A stretch of DNA of 24,309 nucleotides, from assembly GCF_001557115.1 (NCBI RefSeq), contig NZ_LSKQ01000072.1:1-24309 (forward strand). Direction: 5' to 3'. The notes beneath the pieces are model-generated. The model saw only the letters and a list, made by a program, of their open reading frames with translations, was not told the origin of the DNA and did not search any database. Both the position numbers and the translations under genes were made by a program. Positions 21,779 through 24,309 of this stretch are shown here, in pieces. How positions within the stretch are numbered: position 1 is the stretch's first letter; each line of letters starts with the position of its first letter. The stretch is from Erythrobacter sp. CCH5-A1. Lineage in GTDB: Bacteria; Pseudomonadota; Alphaproteobacteria; Sphingomonadales; Sphingomonadaceae.

Positions 21779-24127
21779 TTAGAACTTCGCGGTCACTTCC
21801 ACCCCGTAGAAGCGCGGTTCGGCGGGGATGAAGGTGGGGATGGTGAAGGCCCCGCCGGTGTTGCCCGCGTCGAGCAGGTAGTCTTCATCGGTCGCGTTGC
21901 GGATGAAGCCGGCGACTTCGTACTTGCCTTCGGCAAAGCTCACCCCAGCGCGCGCATTGACCAGCGTCACAGCGTCCTGCGAGATCAGCGGATTGTTGGG
22001 CACCTCGAAGAAGATCCGGCTGCGATAGGTCACGCTCGGCGTGGCGAAGAAGCGGATGCCATTGTCGAACTCCTTGTCGATCGTGATCCCGCCCGAGGCC
22101 TGCCATTCGGGCTGCAGACGGAAGCGCGCGCCCGAGAAGGCCGGCGAGAAGGCGCCGTCACGGTCGATCCCGCCGTCGATGTAGCCGAAGTTGCCGAAGA
22201 CGTTGAGCCAGTCGGTCACGTCGACCGCCAGTTCCGCTTCGACCCCGAGGTTGCTGGCACGCCCCGCGCTCGCGGTGACGAAGGCGCCGGTCGGGTTGCC
22301 GTTGGCATCGAGCTGCGCGACCGAGACCTGGAAGTTGCGGTAGACCTGATAGTAGACCCCGACCGAGCCCGAGACGCGACCCGAGGCGAGCTTGAGGCCG
22401 CCTTCGTAGTTCCACACGGTTTCTTCGGCGATGTTGGTGACGTTGGGCAGCACCGCGGTGCCGCTGCGCCGTGCGCCGACGTTGATCACCGGCGAGCGGC
22501 GGCCCTTCGAGACCGTGGCGAAGACGTTCACATCGTCCGAGATGCGGTAGAGCGCGTTGAAGCGCGGCAGCCAGGCGTTGAAGCGGTCATCGGCGGTGAA
22601 GGTCTGGCCGCGGGTGTCGATCTGGCCCTGAATCAGCGGCGCGCCGCTCAGCCGCGAATTCGGCGCGACCGCAAAGAAGCCCGAGCGGCGGTATTCGTTG
22701 AGCCAGCGCACCCCGGCGGTCAGCTCGAGCTTGTCCCACAGCGTGTAGGTTGCATCGGCGAACAGCGAATAGGCTTCGTTGCGGCCCTGGTTCTCGAACA
22801 CCGAGTTGTACTGGAACGGCGCGAGGCCGAGGGTCGGCACGCTGCCGTCCGCCGCGACGCAGGGGGCCGTGCCGAACGGGCGGCTGGCGACCGGCAGGCC
22901 GAACAGGGTGGTGAGGCACTGGAGGAACACGCCCTCTTCGGTCGCGAAGGGCACGTTCTGGCGGCCGTCCTCGATGAAGGCGTTCCAGCCGAAGCTCGCG
23001 CGCAGCTTGCTGCCCGAATAGGTGAAGCGGCCTTCGTGGCTGACCTGCCAGCCCTCGGCGATTTCGGCGAATTCGAGGAACGGCGCGGCGGTGCCGTCGG
23101 CGTCGAACACTTCGGCGCTGTCGAACTTGCGGTAGCCATTGACGGTGGTGAAGCTCCAGTCGTCCTCGAACTGGTGGTCGATGGTGAGGTTCACGTCATA
23201 GACCTCGCGGTTGAGGCCGAGCTGGTCGTCGCCCAGCGCCGCCGCACCCGCGGGGTAGCCGCTGAGGTTGGCGTCGCGGAAGGCGTTGGCCGCGCCGCCG
23301 GGGGCACCGGCGAAGGCCGGGAAGCGGCCCGACACGAAAGGCGTGCCGCCGTTGCGCTGCTGGTCATAGGTGCCGATCAGGTCGACCGTGGTGCGGTCGG
23401 TCGGCGTCCAGCGCAGCGAGGCGCGCAGGCCGAGCTGGTCTTGCGCGTAGAGTTCCTTCTCCTGGTTGGCATTGAGGTTCTCGACATAGCCGTCACGCGT
23501 GCGCCACTCGCCCGCGAGGCGGAAGGCGAGGCTGTCGTTGCCGATGTTGACGAAACCGCCCAGCAGGGTCTGGTTGAAGTTGCCGTAGCCGCCGCGCAAT
23601 TCGGCCGAGAAGCCCGCTTCGGGCTTGGCCGAAACGAGGCTGATCGCGCCGACCGCGCTGGCCGTGCCGAACAGGGTCGCCTGCGGGCCCTTGACCACTT
23701 CGACGCGCTCGAGATCGTAGATCGCCTGATAGCTGCCGCGCGAGCGCGAGATGTCGACGCCGTTGTAATAGAGCGTGACGCGCGGCCCCTGCTGCGCCGA
23801 GCCGCTATCCGAAGTGATGCCGCGGATCACGACGCCGGGGTTGTTGGCGCTCTGCTCCTGAATGAGGAGGCCCGGGACGTAGTAGCTCAATTCGTCGAGA
23901 TCGCCCACGCCGAGCTGGCGGATGCGCTCGCCGGTGGTGGCGGTGATGGTGATCGGCACGTCCAATGCGCGCTGTTCGATCTTCTGGGTGGTGACGATGA
24001 TCTCGTTGCCCGAGGCGTTATCGTCCTCGGTGGCAGTGTCGTCCTGCGCGAAGGCGGCGTGCGGCGTCGCGGCGAGCGTGGTGGCGAGCGCGATCAGCGA
24101 GGCGCGCGTAAAGCGGGTGCGAAGCAT
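21779..24127 (-). CDS. TonB-dependent outer-membrane receptor
   Basis: The 782-aa protein is complete: signal peptide (residues 1-27, cut near AFA-QDD), a TonB-box-like EIIVTTQKIEQRALDVPITI segment (about 44-63), a plug domain to about residue 170 (YYVPGLLIQEQSANNPGVVI, VEVVKGPQATLFGTASAVGA) and a 22-stranded barrel ending FYGVEVTAKF. The plug motif GPQATLFGTASAVGAI is typical of the large sphingomonad receptor group. The ligand (siderophore, vitamin, glycan or aromatic compound) cannot be told. There is no SusD-like, FecR-like or ExbB gene nearby. The ATG at 24127 follows a CT-rich stretch with only a weak AAGGG site. The receptor has its own terminator, so it is probably monocistronic. Confidence 0.95.
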   Translation of the reverse strand: MLRTRFTRASLIALATTLAATPHAAFAQDDTATEDDNASGNEIIVTTQKIEQRALDVPITITATTGERIRQLGVGDLDELSYYVPGLLIQEQSANNPGVVIRGITSDSGSAQQGPRVTLYYNGVDISRSRGSYQAIYDLERVEVVKGPQATLFGTASAVGAISLVSAKPEAGFSAELRGGYGNFNQTLLGGFVNIGNDSLAFRLAGEWRTRDGYVENLNANQEKELYAQDQLGLRASLRWTPTDRTTVDLIGTYDQQRNGGTPFVSGRFPAFAGAPGGAANAFRDANLSGYPAGAAALGDDQLGLNREVYDVNLTIDHQFEDDWSFTTVNGYRKFDSAEVFDADGTAAPFLEFAEIAEGWQVSHEGRFTYSGSKLRASFGWNAFIEDGRQNVPFATEEGVFLQCLTTLFGLPVASRPFGTAPCVAADGSVPTLGLAPFQYNSVFENQGRNEAYSLFADATYTLWDKLELTAGVRWLNEYRRSGFFAVAPNSRLSGAPLIQGQIDTRGQTFTADDRFNAWLPRFNALYRISDDVNVFATVSKGRRSPVINVGARRSGTAVLPNVTNIAEETVWNYEGGLKLASGRVSGSVGVYYQVYRNFQVSVAQLDANGNPTGAFVTASAGRASNLGVEAELAVDVTDWLNVFGNFGYIDGGIDRDGAFSPAFSGARFRLQPEWQASGGITIDKEFDNGIRFFATPSVTYRSRIFFEVPNNPLISQDAVTLVNARAGVSFAEGKYEVAGFIRNATDEDYLLDAGNTGGAFTIPTFIPAEPRFYGVEVTAKF

Positions 24128-24167
24128 GGGGGAAAGCCCTTATCCGTGGAGAGAGGCCTTGCCCGTG

Positions 24168-24198
24168 GCAGCGCTGCATGACGATGCTGCGACGCAGC
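24168..24198. promoter_or_regulatory. Pair of small palindromes upstream of the receptor gene
   Basis: GCAGCGCTGC (24168-24177) is a perfect palindrome, and GCTGCG-A-CGCAGC (24186-24198) is a second inverted repeat 9 bases further on. They lie 40-70 bases before the receptor start, inside its likely promoter region. An operator or mRNA hairpins are possible. No regulator is visible and no Fur-type site is seen. Confidence 0.3.
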
Positions 24199-24222
24199 AA
24201 TGAAGGTGAGGTTACGCCCATC

Positions 24223-24309
24223 TTACAGTTTCGGGGCGTTGCAGATTTGCATCTTCTTGCTCCAATCGCGCTTGCGCGCGATGCAGATCTCCCGCCCCGC
24301 CTCCCCACC
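24223..24309 (-). CDS. 3' end of a leftward gene, unrecognised (5' part outside window)
   Basis: The minus strand has an open frame of 28 codons from the window edge to a TAA at 24223-24225. The last residues include REICIARKRDWSKKMQICN and end APKL. Two cysteines spaced 16 residues apart around a basic, Trp-containing stretch resemble the C-terminus of small secreted or hypothetical sphingomonad proteins, which I recall only loosely. The gene ends 95 bases before the receptor start on the same strand. Nothing can be said about its start or function from this fragment, and a chance open frame is possible. Confidence 0.45.
   Translation of the reverse strand, partial: GGEAGREICIARKRDWSKKMQICNAPKL

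Noticed and set aside
24244..24289. 10-bp inverted repeat with one mismatch near the right edge
   Set aside because: It lies within the open frame that ends at 24223 and arises from two similar Ile-Cys coding stretches. No need to call a regulatory hairpin.
1..24309. CRISPR array, prophage, integrative element or insertion sequence
   Set aside because: I saw no regularly spaced repeats, integrase, transposase, tRNA-end attachment site or block of different base composition.

Overview
The window is a GC-rich, gene-dense stretch of chromosome from a Gram-negative bacterium. It is most likely an alphaproteobacterium of the Sphingomonadales (Erythrobacter/Sphingomonas type). The reasons are codon and base composition, a TonB-dependent receptor, LolA, lipoprotein PstS proteins, the DUF2157/GDYXXLXY pair, and a site with the alphaproteobacterial LexA spacing (GTTC-N7-GTTC). 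The genus call is an inference. No transposase, integrase, CRISPR array, rRNA or tRNA gene is visible.

Left part (1-8011): the 3' end of an alkaline phosphatase gene; a non-coding stretch that may encode a small RNA ending in a strong leftward intrinsic terminator; lolA; rpmG (ribosomal protein L33, 55 aa); then a leftward, translationally coupled operon of a fused pabB-pabC gene, an RluA-type pseudouridine synthase and the ribosome-rescue hydrolase arfB. Diverging from that operon is a HerA/YjgR-type ATPase (DUF853). It converges, across a cluster of GC-rich hairpins, on a leftward VOC-protein/cupin operon whose promoter region carries a perfect match to the alphaproteobacterial SOS box.

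Middle part (8012-16842): a 610-aa aminopeptidase P diverges from an exported prolyl-oligopeptidase-family peptidase (oligopeptidase B type). The peptidase gene is coupled to a 43-codon membrane-protein ORF and a 4HBT thioesterase. A membrane diguanylate cyclase (7TMR-DISM plus GGDEF) converges on the thioesterase and diverges from two tandem PstS-type lipoproteins that have no transporter genes beside them.

Right part (16843-24309): a DUF2157/GDYXXLXY membrane pair converges on a leftward three-gene envelope operon. The operon encodes a predicted outer-membrane beta-barrel, a 7TM inner-membrane protein of the 'inactive transglutaminase/7TM' family that lacks the transglutaminase part, and a RimK-like ATP-grasp ligase. 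Upstream lie a TonB-dependent receptor and the 3' end of one more small gene. The beta-barrel/7TM/ATP-grasp operon is the best candidate for a poorly described system. The SOS-type site before the VOC/cupin operon, the structured RNA candidate beside lolA and the 43-aa membrane ORF are the next most interesting items.
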